Positions 24,101 through 33,986 of a stretch of 64,000 nt of DNA are shown here, piece after piece. The stretch comes from Kwoniella bestiolae CBS 10118 (lineage: Eukaryota; Basidiomycota; Tremellomycetes; Tremellales; Cryptococcaceae). A program made the position numbers and the translations under genes. Positions within the stretch are counted from its first letter, which is position 1. The number at the start of each line of letters is the position of its first letter. Location of the stretch: positions 2,666,001 to 2,730,000 of the forward strand of contig NC_089241.1 of the NCBI RefSeq assembly GCF_000512585.2, read 5' to 3'. Under the pieces are notes generated by a model, which was not told the origin of the DNA, did not search any database, and saw only the letters and a list, made by a program, of their open reading frames with translations.

Positions 24101-25758
24101 GTTCTTTTCCATCACTGAGACTCCTCTGACAAGCTTCTGTATATCGTCAGTCCCGGTGACCTTCCGACCGCTGATCGAGCTTGACTGTCGTTTGACGATC
24201 ATTAATTTGTCATCAAAGAGGAAAAGTGTGCAGTTGAGGGGCGTTGCGGCGGCATGGGCGGTAGGAGGTGATTGGGAGGTCAACGATCCGAATGATGCCA
24301 TAGATGGATTGGAGTTTGATGAGATTGATAATGGTCGAGAGCCCAATGACGAAAGTGGTCTGGAAGGGGGAGATGATACTGTGGGATACTCTGCGGGCAG
24401 ATCTTCTACATCAACAGCGTCGATATAGTCTCGACTATTGCTGAACAATTTGGCCTATAAGCGGGATCAGCTATCACATCAATCTACATTCCTTTTCACT
24501 CACTGGGAAGTTGTCGATATTCCTCTCCAAGTGATACATGACCGTGGCCCTCACAGTCTGCGGATCAGGATCGCATCTGGCTATCCCCGAAGCAATCTCG
24601 ATTGCCTCCAGCAGTTTCGCATGTTGACTTGAGATAGGTGACATGCATTTGATCATGGCTAATCTGTCAGCGATAGCTCGATTGGGTGTTTACTTACATT
24701 GCCATAGTAGCGTATACCTCGGGATCCTCTGAACAGGCTCCATCAACAGCTCTCGCAGGCCGATATTCCCTATTCCTGTGGTCTGATATTTGGTACTCTA
24801 ACCTTGAGGTCAGTATTACTCTCTAACAAGATTAGTGCTCAAAACTTACCTCTATGAAACTGGCAAACCCGTGAAACTTCTTCAACGAATCTTGGAACAA
24901 CTTCTGCGACTCGTCTTGTTTGCTGAGGTAGGTTCGATAAGGATCAAATGTGCGCAAGTTCTTAAACTGCAGAAAATTCAGTATAATTCACTTTCAATGT
25001 CTTCACTCACATGTCTCAAGCACACATCTCCCACCAAGTCTTCTGCCCTTCCACTTTGCATCATCGCATCAAGATCGGTCAAAAAGGACGCTGATGCAGG
25101 CACTATGGCTTCAATATTGGCGAACATAGCTTTTGCCTCGTATGGAGGAATAAGCTGCTGATTAGGATCTCGAGAGAAGAGTCTTAGACGATCTGCATAA
25201 CTCTGAGAAAGGTCAGCACGAGATGACTGCAGGTGTGACTCACTGTCTTGAGAGCATGTATACGTGACAAGTAGCTTCGTTCAGTCCTCACAAGCTCTTC
25301 TATGAGATTATTCAGGCGGTTGGACATCTCCTCTCTCCTTGGTCCTGACCAGCCGGGACTCTTCCCTTCTAGCTCATCTTCTTCCGAGTCGGGCGGTATA
25401 GACAAGCGAGAAGGCGTGTTAGGTCTACCATTTGTGGAAGCAGGAGCTGAAGGAAGTATTGAGAGAGGTTTGAGTGGTTGACCAAGATGAGCCAGTAGAT
25501 TTGCCGTTTCTACGAGTTCTAATTAGCTTGCTCATTTCGTCTTGTTCACTCACCCTCCCCTTGCTTTTCCACCACGATATCGCACAAGAAAGCTCTTCTA
25601 GTGATCTTTGATCCCGTCTCTCTATCTGTTGACTTTGTTGAGCTATTCAAGTCTATAGGTTTTGTGGGAGGAAGTGGTGCGAAAGGCTCAGCTGACCGGT
25701 GCCTTGTGACTGGTTGCCGATATTTGAGAGGGGAAGAAGTGATGGCTGACGGTGGCAT
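21148..25758 (-). CDS. Dbl-homology Rho guanine-nucleotide exchange factor with C-terminal coiled coil
   Basis: Sixteen exons give about 1308 aa. The DH domain (about residues 100-345) shows LIEELVRTERSYLSRIHALK, YEAKAMFANIEAIVPA, VGDVCLRH and the hallmark NIGLRELLMEPVQRIPRYTL. A following region (CTLFLFDDKLMIVKR, then KDKLSFRGQVDILDVIASD) reads as a PH-like module. The middle is Ser/Pro/Arg-rich and disordered. The last 250 residues are a predicted coiled coil (QLVLENDQ, EQQELLQRQLGDAQIELDVIYE, ELDLQNKKLKRELEEANLQKE). Such proteins activate Rho/Cdc42 GTPases in polarity and septation; Bud3-type GEFs share this layout, but I cannot assign the orthologue. The first intron has two in-frame acceptors (35 or 44 nt; 44 used). 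A 39-nt stopless intron lies at 22840-22878. Confidence 0.82.
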
Positions 25759-26191
25759 GGTGCATTGGTGCGGGTGTCTTTCGCAGTTCTGATTAGGTTG
25801 TTTCGTGTTTTGGCTGTTAATGATGTTGCTACAAGTGATTGACAGTGATGGTGGGTATGATGATAAGATGAATGAGATGAATGAGAGTGTAGTTGGAATG
25901 ATTTGGTTGTCAAGTTGAATGAAAATGGATAGAATCAGAGAGGTAAACAAAAACAAACACGTACAATGGGTCAATGCACCCCCAGACTGCGGCGAACACC
26001 GACATCATCCTTTATGCTTATTCTGTTGCCTTTCATTACGTAAATATGGATAGACACGGTAGATCAAGCTATAAGCTATGACATGTGAGATCAAGATGAG
26101 TGGACCGTCTCTCCTATTCTCTCTCTCTTCTATATATATCATTCTCCCTGCATTAGGAAACCTATTATCGACAGAGATCAGACCAAACAAC
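25759..26191. other. divergent promoter region Rho GEF / CSN6
   Basis: 433 bp between divergent starts. A TATATATAT run at 26131-26139 lies about 55 bp before the CSN6 ATG, preceded by a CT-rich stretch, which may be its core promoter. Nothing else seen. Confidence 0.5.
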
Positions 26192-27733
26192 ATGTCAACA
26201 GAAGCACAAGCACCAGCAGAATCATCGTCGTCGCACATAGCAGTAGGAGGAGCAACATCAGGTCTTACCATCAATCTGTGCGTTGTCACTCCCTTACTCA
26301 TCGTGGTAGCTAACTCAACTTGCACAGTCACCCTCTTCCCATCCTCAATGTATCTGATCACTTGAATCGATCTCAGCTCACCTCGGCAGGTCCCAGCAAG
26401 GGTAAGTGACTCGGATCACGCTAGTTTCGTTCGCTCACTAATCGATCATACATCCCTATAATAGTCATCGGCGCACTCCTCGGTACAGAAAGTAACAGAG
26501 AGATATCCATAGTCAACTCATTCGAGTTGATCCTCGTTGCCTCTGATGGAGATGTAGATATGGGCGAGGGCAGTACTTCTGCATCGGCAAATATCAACCC
26601 CAATTTGCTGAATACCACTTTCTTCGAAACTCGACGAGATCAGTGTGAGTCGATAACACAGTCACGTTACTCGTGTCAGATACAGCTCAGCTAATATTCC
26701 TTCTAGTCAAGCAGGTATTCCCGACTCTTGATGTGGTAGGATGGTATTCTGTGGGCGATAGCCCAACAGCGGAGGATGTAACCCTTCATCAACAGGTACG
26801 CTTCGATCCTCAACGTTGTTTTCCTTCTCAAGCTGGGATCATGCTAATACTACGTTTATAGCTCACCGAAATCATCGATACACCCATTTTCCTTCTTTTC
26901 CACCCTAACCATTCCCCCGCATCTCAAGCTCTACCAGTCACGATATACGAAGCTGCACTTGCAGAAGGAGGAAAGGACAATTCAACAGAAGGCAAATTCG
27001 TTGAGCTAGCTTACGGTATCGAAACTGGAGAAGCGGAAAGGATAGCTGTTGACGGTGTATCAAGAGGAGGTATGGGCGGGGAAGGAGAGGAAAGTACGGG
27101 TGAGTGATGATACTGATATCTGGGAAATGCTAAAACTCGTATTGTGCAGTCATTGCCAACTTGACAACCCAACGTAATGCCATTAGAATGCTTTATGAAC
27201 GTGTAGCTGTGCTCTTACAGTATATAACGGCAGTCATCAACAGTAAGCTAGCCTTTCGTTTTCCAATCTCACCAAGCTTACTCTGTGTGGACATAGAAAC
27301 CGCAAAACCCGATCATAACATCCTTCGTCAGGTGTCTGCGTTGGTTGCTACTCTTCCTACGATGGATGCGAAAGAGTTCCGTGAAGAGCTCAATACGGTG
27401 AGTCCAGCTTGTATCGTATAGTATGAGTTGCTGACACCGTACATGTTGTCGAGCAGGAATACGATGACGTCCAGCTTACCGCCTATCTCACCACCCTAAC
27501 TAAACAGCTCAACGCGCTTAGCGAAGTGAGTCGACGTCTGCATTTCCCCCTTCGATCAGCTGAATTCACTGACTAACGATGGATTTGTTCAGTACGCCGA
27601 CAAGCATAATCTCCTACATCCCCCTCCAAATGACGATTTCACCGGTCCTCACGGTGGTATGCGAGGTGGTGGAAGAGGGTTCAGTGGCTTTGACTACGCT
27701 GGTGGTGGCGGTGGTGGACGAAGAAGAAGATGA
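26192..27733 (+). CDS. CSN6: COP9 signalosome subunit 6 (MPN-domain, non-catalytic)
   Basis: Nine exons give 356 aa (introns 26278-26327, 26402-26464, 26645-26706, 26796-26861, 27100-27149, 27243-27296, 27398-27456, 27526-27592). The MPN domain opens with LHPLPILNVSDHLNR and VIGALLGTESNREISIVNSFEL, and continues with FKQVFPTLDVVGWYSVG, the Csn6/Rpn8 pattern. The JAMM zinc ligands (H-x-H...S..D) are absent, as expected for Csn6, which pairs with catalytic Csn5 in the cullin deneddylase. The C-terminal helices include LTTQRNAIRMLYERVAVLLQYI. The protein ends with a Gly/Arg/Phe-rich tail (GGMRGGGRGFSGFDY, then poly-Gly and four Arg), which is unusual for this subunit. Confidence 0.87.
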
Positions 27734-28643
27734 GCGTCTTCACCATTATGGATTGTTCTGGTAAAGAAGCAGTATCGGTATATTGTAGATTAGACATATA
27801 TGAGATCATGTATCATATTATTCATGTGTTTCTGGCTGATTGGCAACAGGTGCAATGGAAACAAGTGACCGTGAATTGGGAGATATGGCTCTGACATGGA
27901 AGGATTCAACGCCAAAGGAACAGTGAAATGCTGAAGGGCAGATTGTGTAGGCCGAGAGAATCGATAGGAGAAGCGGAGAAGACTAACAGGCGGGAAGTCG
28001 AGGCGATGGGGAGGAGAGTAGAGGAGGGAAGGGGAAAAGTGGCGAGGGGAAGCGAAGAGGGAGACGGAGCGGGCGTAGGGGAAGGGGGCGGATGGAGGGG
28101 AGAAAAGGTTAGTGGTTCGAGGTCAGATGATGAGCCAAATGAGAAAGGCCGTGCAGGGATGAAGTACAATAAATGAGACAAGAGGGAGTCGGGTATGGAA
28201 AGGGTGGGGGGAGTGGTGGGCGAGGAACGTCACATCATTCCGGATGGGATCTCACTTTGAGTCCTGATGACCAAGTAACGCACAACTTGTTTGGCAGGCC
28301 GCTGGCCACTGGTCGTGGGAGATACCGTACATCCCTCCCCTAAGATTTGAACCCCACACCGACAAGACACGACACCAGAGCAAAGGTTTTCCAGATCTCT
28401 TCATGATCGATGGTCTTTGCCTTTGGCAAATCCCAAGATGATGGAACTGAGTAACGAAACGGCGTAATTGTTGGTGACCACCGAGAGGTATACTCCTCCG
28501 AAAGGATTTCTCGTACTTGGCAAGAATGAGACAAGATCCCAAGTGGAAGGCGGGACGAAAGCATTAAGTATTGGTCTACGCGATGCACAAATCTGGATGT
28601 GAGATAAGGGTGCATAGCACAATGGCTACGAAATCTCAGTCTA
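27734..28643. other. convergent intergenic region CSN6 / TRP2
   Basis: 910 bp between two convergent stops, long for this window. The plus strand from about 27950 to 28240 is strikingly purine-rich (mostly G and A), leaving arbitrary open frames on both strands. Beyond it, 28340-28622 on the minus strand holds two overlapping frames with hydrophobic stretches, described separately. Confidence 0.5.
28340..28622 (-). pseudogene. possible remnant of a membrane-protein gene
   Basis: Two overlapping minus-strand frames each contain a membrane-like stretch: one reads YLSVVTNNYAVSLLSSIILGFAK, given here only in outline at about 28413-28480, the other ends WKTFALVSCLVGVGFKS before a stop at 28340. 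Joined they would look like the end of a multi-pass protein, but no GT-AG intron bridges them at the crossover and no good start exists. It may be decayed coding sequence, a short spliced gene, or chance within the TRP2 3' region. Confidence 0.18.
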
Positions 28644-30565
28644 CTATGATTGTTGTAAGTTGTGGTAGTACTCCTCCGCCTGTTCTATAGCCCGCATACA
28701 CCCCTTGGACTTATGGATCGTTTCCATATATTCTAGCTCTTCTACCGAGTCAATTACAATACCCGCACCTGCACTCACGTGAACATTCCCATCGTGGAAG
28801 ACCATTGTTCTGATGCAGATGCAGGTATCTAAATTGTTCTTGTCAAAGTCGAAAACACCTACTCCACCACCGTAAGGGCCTCGTCGTTCTTTCTCAAGAC
28901 CCATTATCAGCTGGATGGCTTTGATCTTGGGTGCTCCAGAAAGGGTTCCAGCGGGCATGATCGAACGGAATGCATCAAACCTGAAAAGATCCATCAGCAA
29001 ACGAAAACGCAACAATTTATGACATACCTGGACTGATCGTCACGTAGTACTCCACTGACTTGACTAGTCATATGGATAACATGACTAAACTTTTCGATTT
29101 CCATTAAACGGTCCACCTTGACGGTCTCTGGCTTGGATACTCTATGCACATCATTACGTGCTAAGTCGGTTAATTGAAGGTTCTCGGACACTTCTTTCTC
29201 ATCGGATTGAAGCTCTTTACTCAACCTTTCATCCTCTAGAAGCATTGAAGAAGTGTTGGAAGGTCAGCGGTACAGTTTGGTGAAGTACCACATCCGTCAA
29301 AACTCACCTTCCGCATCTTTTCCTCGTCTCCTCGTACCAGCTATAGCATGGCATTGTACCTTCCTATTCTCTACCTTGCATAGACACTCGGGAGATGCTC
29401 CGACAAGTTGCGTGGGTCCACAATCGATGTAGTACATATATGGTGAGGGGTTGAGACTTCTAAGTTGGCGGTAAATGTTGAACGGGTGAACATCGGTTTT
29501 TCGGGTAAATCGTTGACATGGTACTGCTTGGATGATATCGCCCTTGAAAAGGTGATCTTTTAAAGTAGTGACGAACCCCTCATACCCCTCTTTACCAACA
29601 TTACTAGTCGCCTCATAACCAAGTTTGACCGGACCCTGTGGCGGCAAAGGAATCTCCGGTGACAACAACTTCCTCCTGAGCGTTTCTATCCTAGCGACAC
29701 ACTCCTCGTAGAGAGCTGGAATCTGAGACGGAGGAGTACCATCAGGCAGATGAACGTGAGAGACGATCTTGATAGTTTGGTAGATGTGGTCGAAGATCAG
29801 ATTGGTCGAACTGAGCATGAAGAACGCTTCGGGCATCCCGGGGAAAGGGTTGTGCAGTGGTTGTTTGGGTTTGGTGACGGGTTCGAAGTGGACGATCGAG
29901 TCGTAGGTGATGAATCCGACGGCGCCGCCTGTTGTCGTGGGTTTGGGGGTTAGCAGTGTCAAATATCGTAGAGATTAGCGAAGCTGAACAAAACCACTTA
30001 CCGGTGAAAGTACCGATTTGAGGGATTTTCACAAATCTATATGGCTCCAACTCCTTCTCCAAGGCAGTCAAGGGATCTCCCTCTACATCGAATCCTTCTC
30101 CAGTCCTAATCACCTTAATAGGATCTGATGACGATCCATCAGCCACGGTCCAAAAGACAGTCGGAGAAATCGACTCACCAGCACCAACGAAACTATACCT
30201 TGCTAAACTCTCCCCACCAATGACACTTTCCAACAAAAAGCTGTGTTTACTATCCTTGGCAATCTTGAGATAGGCCGACACGGGTGTCAAAAGGTCGGCA
30301 GGGATTTCGACAAAGACGGGTACAAGGTTTGGTTTGAGGTTCTCGACTGGTTTGGCCTCTTTTTGGGTTGAAGAAGATTGACGGAAGAGGGGTGCTGAGG
30401 GTGGAGCGAGAGTAGCTGGAGATGAAGATGCGGTGGCGAAGAGGTTGATGAGCTCGTTGAGCGAGGGGATAGCCTGGGGCGTCTGGAGCGATAGTCAGCA
30501 TTGATTATGAGTTTGGATATGATTCGACTCATTTTTTCGGATTGCAGACTTACAGCACGGGCCAT
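28644..30565 (-). CDS. TRP2: anthranilate synthase component I
   Basis: Five exons give 552 aa (introns 30483-30553, 29929-30001, 29236-29307, 28981-29027). It converts chorismate to anthranilate, the first step of tryptophan synthesis, with glutamine amidotransferase as partner. The tryptophan-binding LLES motif (FLLESVIGGE, about residue 85) is intact, so feedback inhibition is expected. Catalytic chorismate-binding blocks are present: DIIQAVPCQRF, SPYMYYID, GASPECL, HAIAGTRRRG, ENLQLTDLARND, MPAGTLSGAPKIKA and SAGAGIVIDSVEELEY. The first exon is only 12 nt (M-A-R-A); the alternative without splicing shifts frame. TGACTC (Gcn4 core) and TCACGTGA lie about 200-230 bp upstream. Confidence 0.93.
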
Positions 30566-31172
30566 TTTGAATTTTCTTACACCTGGTGCGGACCACGATT
30601 AATCCTTGGAAGGGGGGTGAGAGTGGGCTCTTTTACTCTGGAACTCTTCGTATTTATATGCACTGCTTCAGTTGTCTACTGTCGAGTTGGCTTCTCCAGA
30701 TGATGGACGATACACCATGACACAGTGTATGACATTGTCCTGAATTATCGATAATACGCTCTGACTCGCAAGCAACAACACAGGTCACGTGATGAGACTG
30801 GATTAGGAGTTGATCGTAATCAAGGTATTCATATGGGACGTAATTGGATTACAATGTTTTGTAATCCCTATATATTCACTCTGGACGATAACCGAAACTG
30901 GGATTGGCTTGGTATCGTGTTGTGTTTGTTGGTAACTTGTTACATCCATTCAATCATGTACAACCATCATACTACTATAACTATCACACTCATATACACT
31001 CTCAAAGTTACTTTGGAAAATCGTTCTCACCTATACTACACTTCACTCACAGGGCCTGCCCATCATCAACAATCACACTGCTTTGGTACAATCCACATCT
31101 CAACACGATTTCTCATCCTACCAATCAACCCCTGCACTGCGACAAAACAATCCGCAACGCACCGACGCCTCG
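30566..31172. other. divergent promoter region TRP2 / SKT5
   Basis: 607 bp between divergent starts. It carries TGACTC at 30762-30767 and TCACGTGA at 30785-30792. The rest is AT-rich; apparent short frames (for example around 30830-31190) lack coding character. Confidence 0.55.
30762..30792. promoter_or_regulatory. candidate Gcn4-type and CACGTG sites upstream of TRP2
   Basis: TGACTC at 30762 is the core of the Gcn4/Cpc1 response element, and TCACGTGA at 30785 is a bHLH (Cbf1/USF-type) palindrome. Their place about 200-230 bp before a tryptophan gene fits general amino-acid control, which is established for TRP genes in other fungi; function here is inferred. Confidence 0.35.
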
Positions 31173-33717
31173 ATGTCACACCACCCACCTAATCAGCAAC
31201 GTCGAGCTCAGACGTATGATGCATACAACACGGATTATGCAGATGGCGCAGGGGATAGGACAGCAGCGTCAGCGAGGAGTAAGAGCATGAGGAATCGTGA
31301 GTGTTCTGGTACTGCTCACCCTTTACACAGCTCCAAGTAGCGGTCTGTGCGTTAGACCGGAGTTACATGGTCGTGATGCGTAGTTATGACGACCATGACG
31401 ACTGGTACCATCTCAAAGACGGATCATCATCGCGCATCCACAATGTCATCTTAGTCCCATGCTGATCACTGACATTCACTCCTTTCATCATCTCACCAGC
31501 TCAACAACAACCGGATATCGATCCAGACGACCCCCCTCTACCATCTTATTCCGCTTTGATGGCCTCCGAATCCGCTGCTGCAGCCGCTGCTGGTGGTCTA
31601 TCACACTCACCCCAGCCCATGACAGACTCGGCATCATCAAATCACGCCCGCGTACCCAGCTTAGACCATACGCCATACGCTCCCGTCGATTACGGACCCC
31701 CATCATCAGGTTATTCCGCTCGGGACAACTACTCTTACGGATACGACAGTAACCCAAACCCGAATCCCAATCGACTCTCAGGTGGAAGTATAGGGAGAAG
31801 ACCGGTATCAGACCCCAACAACATCGATTTCAACCAATTGTCAATCACTTCTAATTCCCACGGTTCCCCTCCTAATCCTCCTCTCCGTCATCAAACCGCA
31901 CCACCTCATCAGCAGTACCCCCCTCGCGGCCCACAACCTAGACAGAGAACGGCGACTGGTGGATACCCCGGAGCAGATATGGACGGAGCTGCCAGCGTAT
32001 ATAGCTTGGATTCAGGTATGGGAGCGTACTCCGGTGTAGGAGGACAACAGCAGCAATCACATCATCAACAGCAATACCAAGCACCGAATTATGATCCATA
32101 TGCAGGAGCATACGCACCACCTCAAGCTCAACAACCTGGACCTGACTTCTCAAACCCCTATTATAACGCCGCCAACGACTTCCTGGGACTTCCCCCCGGA
32201 TCTGAACAGCCATACGCTCCTCCAGTAGCCAGCGCATCAAGCAGTCGCGTTCCGACCCGTCAACAAAGTATGACCACGTTAGCTCGAACCAACACCAGCG
32301 CTACATCCCTTTCCAACGCATCTTCATTATCTTTGTCTCGTAACGTCACTGAACAGGTGGGAGCGTCTTCTACCCGTAGAAGGGGTACTCAGGCAGCTGT
32401 GGATCTCAACAAACCACCATACACCAAACAATACGTGGACGATTATCGGAAACGTATGAAAGATGATCCTGACCCTGAAGCTCAATTCGCCTTTGCCAAA
32501 TACCTCATAGAAGCTGCCAAGAAGATAGGAGACGAGATAAGTCAAACAGATTCGAAGTTGGGCAGGAAATATCGAGATGTGTTATTGCAAGAATCATTGA
32601 GGAATATCAAGAAATTAGCAGAGGGAAAAGAACCTTATCCCGACGCTCAATTCTTCCTTGCCAACTTGTATGGAACAGGTCAACTAGGCCTACAAGTGGA
32701 TCATGAAAAGGCTTACTACCTGTACCTCATGGCTAGTAAATTGAATCATCCCGCTGCGACGTATCGTTCGGCGGTATGTAATGAGATAGGAGCAGGAACA
32801 AGGAAAGATCCCGGTCGAGCGGTGTTGTTTTATCGAAAAGCCGCTGCGTTGGGCGATACAGCTGCGATGTATAAGCTTGGTATGACGTTATTAGGTGGAT
32901 TATTGGGTCAACCGCGTAATCCGAGAGAAGCGATCGTATGGTTCAAACGAGCAGCTTCACAAGCTGACGAAGATAATCCCCATGCGTTACACGAGTTAGC
33001 CTTGTTACATGAAAGACCAAACAACGGTGGTGTGGTACCTCACGATCCCAATATGGCTAGAGAGCTGTTCACTCAGGCTGCTCAGCTGGGGTACGCTCCC
33101 GCGCAGTTCAAGTTGGGAAGTTGTCATGAGTTCGGGACGTTGGGTTGTCCGATCGATCCTAGAAAGAGTATCGGCTGGTACACCCGTGCAGCCGAGAAGG
33201 GAGATATGGAAGCGGAATTGGCTCTCAGTGGATGGTATCTGACGGGAAGTGGTGAGTGCCTCTTCACATGCTTAGCTGGGATATAGCTGATAGTGTAGGG
33301 GTAGAGGGCGTACTGAAACAATCCGATACGGAGGCGTACCTGTGGGGTCGAAAGGCCGCGAACAAGGGTCTGGCGAAAGCAGAATATGCGGTTGGGTGTA
33401 AGTTGATTTGTCAAACACAAGTTGAGAAAAGATGCTGATCCGTGGACATAGATTACACTGAGATTGGAATAGGAGTCAAGCAAGATCTCGAATTGGCGAA
33501 GAGGTGGTATATGCGAGCAGCAGGTGAGTTTAAGTCTTTGCAAGATTGCATAATTGGGATATTTCGATCTGACGGTTTTCTTTTGTTGGATGTGATAGCC
33601 CAACAACATAAACGAGCGATGCAACGTCTGACCGAATTGAACAATGCGAAAAACCCTAAAGGGAAAGGTAATAGACCAACGAGGCATGAAGCTTCATCTG
33701 AATGTACGATCATGTAG
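31173..33717 (+). CDS. SKT5: chitin synthase regulator Skt5/Chs4 family, Sel1 repeats and CaaX tail
   Basis: Five exons give 721 aa (introns 31297-31499, 33252-33298, 33398-33451, 33524-33598). The family activates and localises chitin synthase III at the bud neck and septum; Cryptococcus relatives are the Csr proteins. The first 280 residues are Pro/Ser/Gln-rich. From about 300 there are at least seven Sel1-like repeats (AQFAFAKYLIEAAK, AQFFLANLYGTGQLG, AATYRSAVCNEIGAG, AAMYKLGMTLLGG, ALHELALLHE, AQFKLGSCHEFG, AELALSGWYLTGS). It ends in CTIM, a CaaX prenylation signal as in yeast Skt5. The first intron is 203 nt, far longer than its neighbours, and holds two hairpins. An upstream non-coding exon is possible. 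Confidence 0.9.
31341..31397 (+). other. two consecutive hairpins inside the long first intron of SKT5
   Basis: CGGTCT (31341-31346) pairs perfectly with AGACCG (31354-31359) across a 7-nt loop. CATGGTCGT (31366-31374) pairs perfectly with ACGACCATG (31389-31397) across 14 nt. They lie back to back in a 203-nt intron. They could be an intronic ncRNA or a splicing-control structure, or chance. Confidence 0.3.
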
Positions 33718-33986
33718 ATGAGTAGAAGACATAGGTCTGAGACCGAGATGAAGGGATTAGATATCATGTGTACAGTAGTAAGTACCGATCATGCATTAAA
33801 GCAGTGATAGCTGATTGATCAGTTCTTGGGTATCAGTTACCGTATGAACGAGGATGAATCAACGTATTATCAAATAATATCATTATTCTATATTATCTAT
33901 AATGTTTGATTTGATGCATTGCTGCATTGCATCCTATGAGCTCCTCAAATATATATAGTATTTGACCCGAGTTCACTCCATGCGAG

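Noticed and set aside
27928..28176. 82-codon Arg/Glu/Gly-rich frame (and a Pro/Ser-rich frame antisense to it)
   Set aside because: Both arise from the purine-rich tract, which lacks stops on either strand; no start context, splice pattern or similarity supports a gene.
28335..28360. T-arm-like GGTTCAAATC on the minus strand
   Set aside because: The flanking bases do not form the 5-bp T stem, and no D arm, anticodon arm or acceptor stem is found around it.
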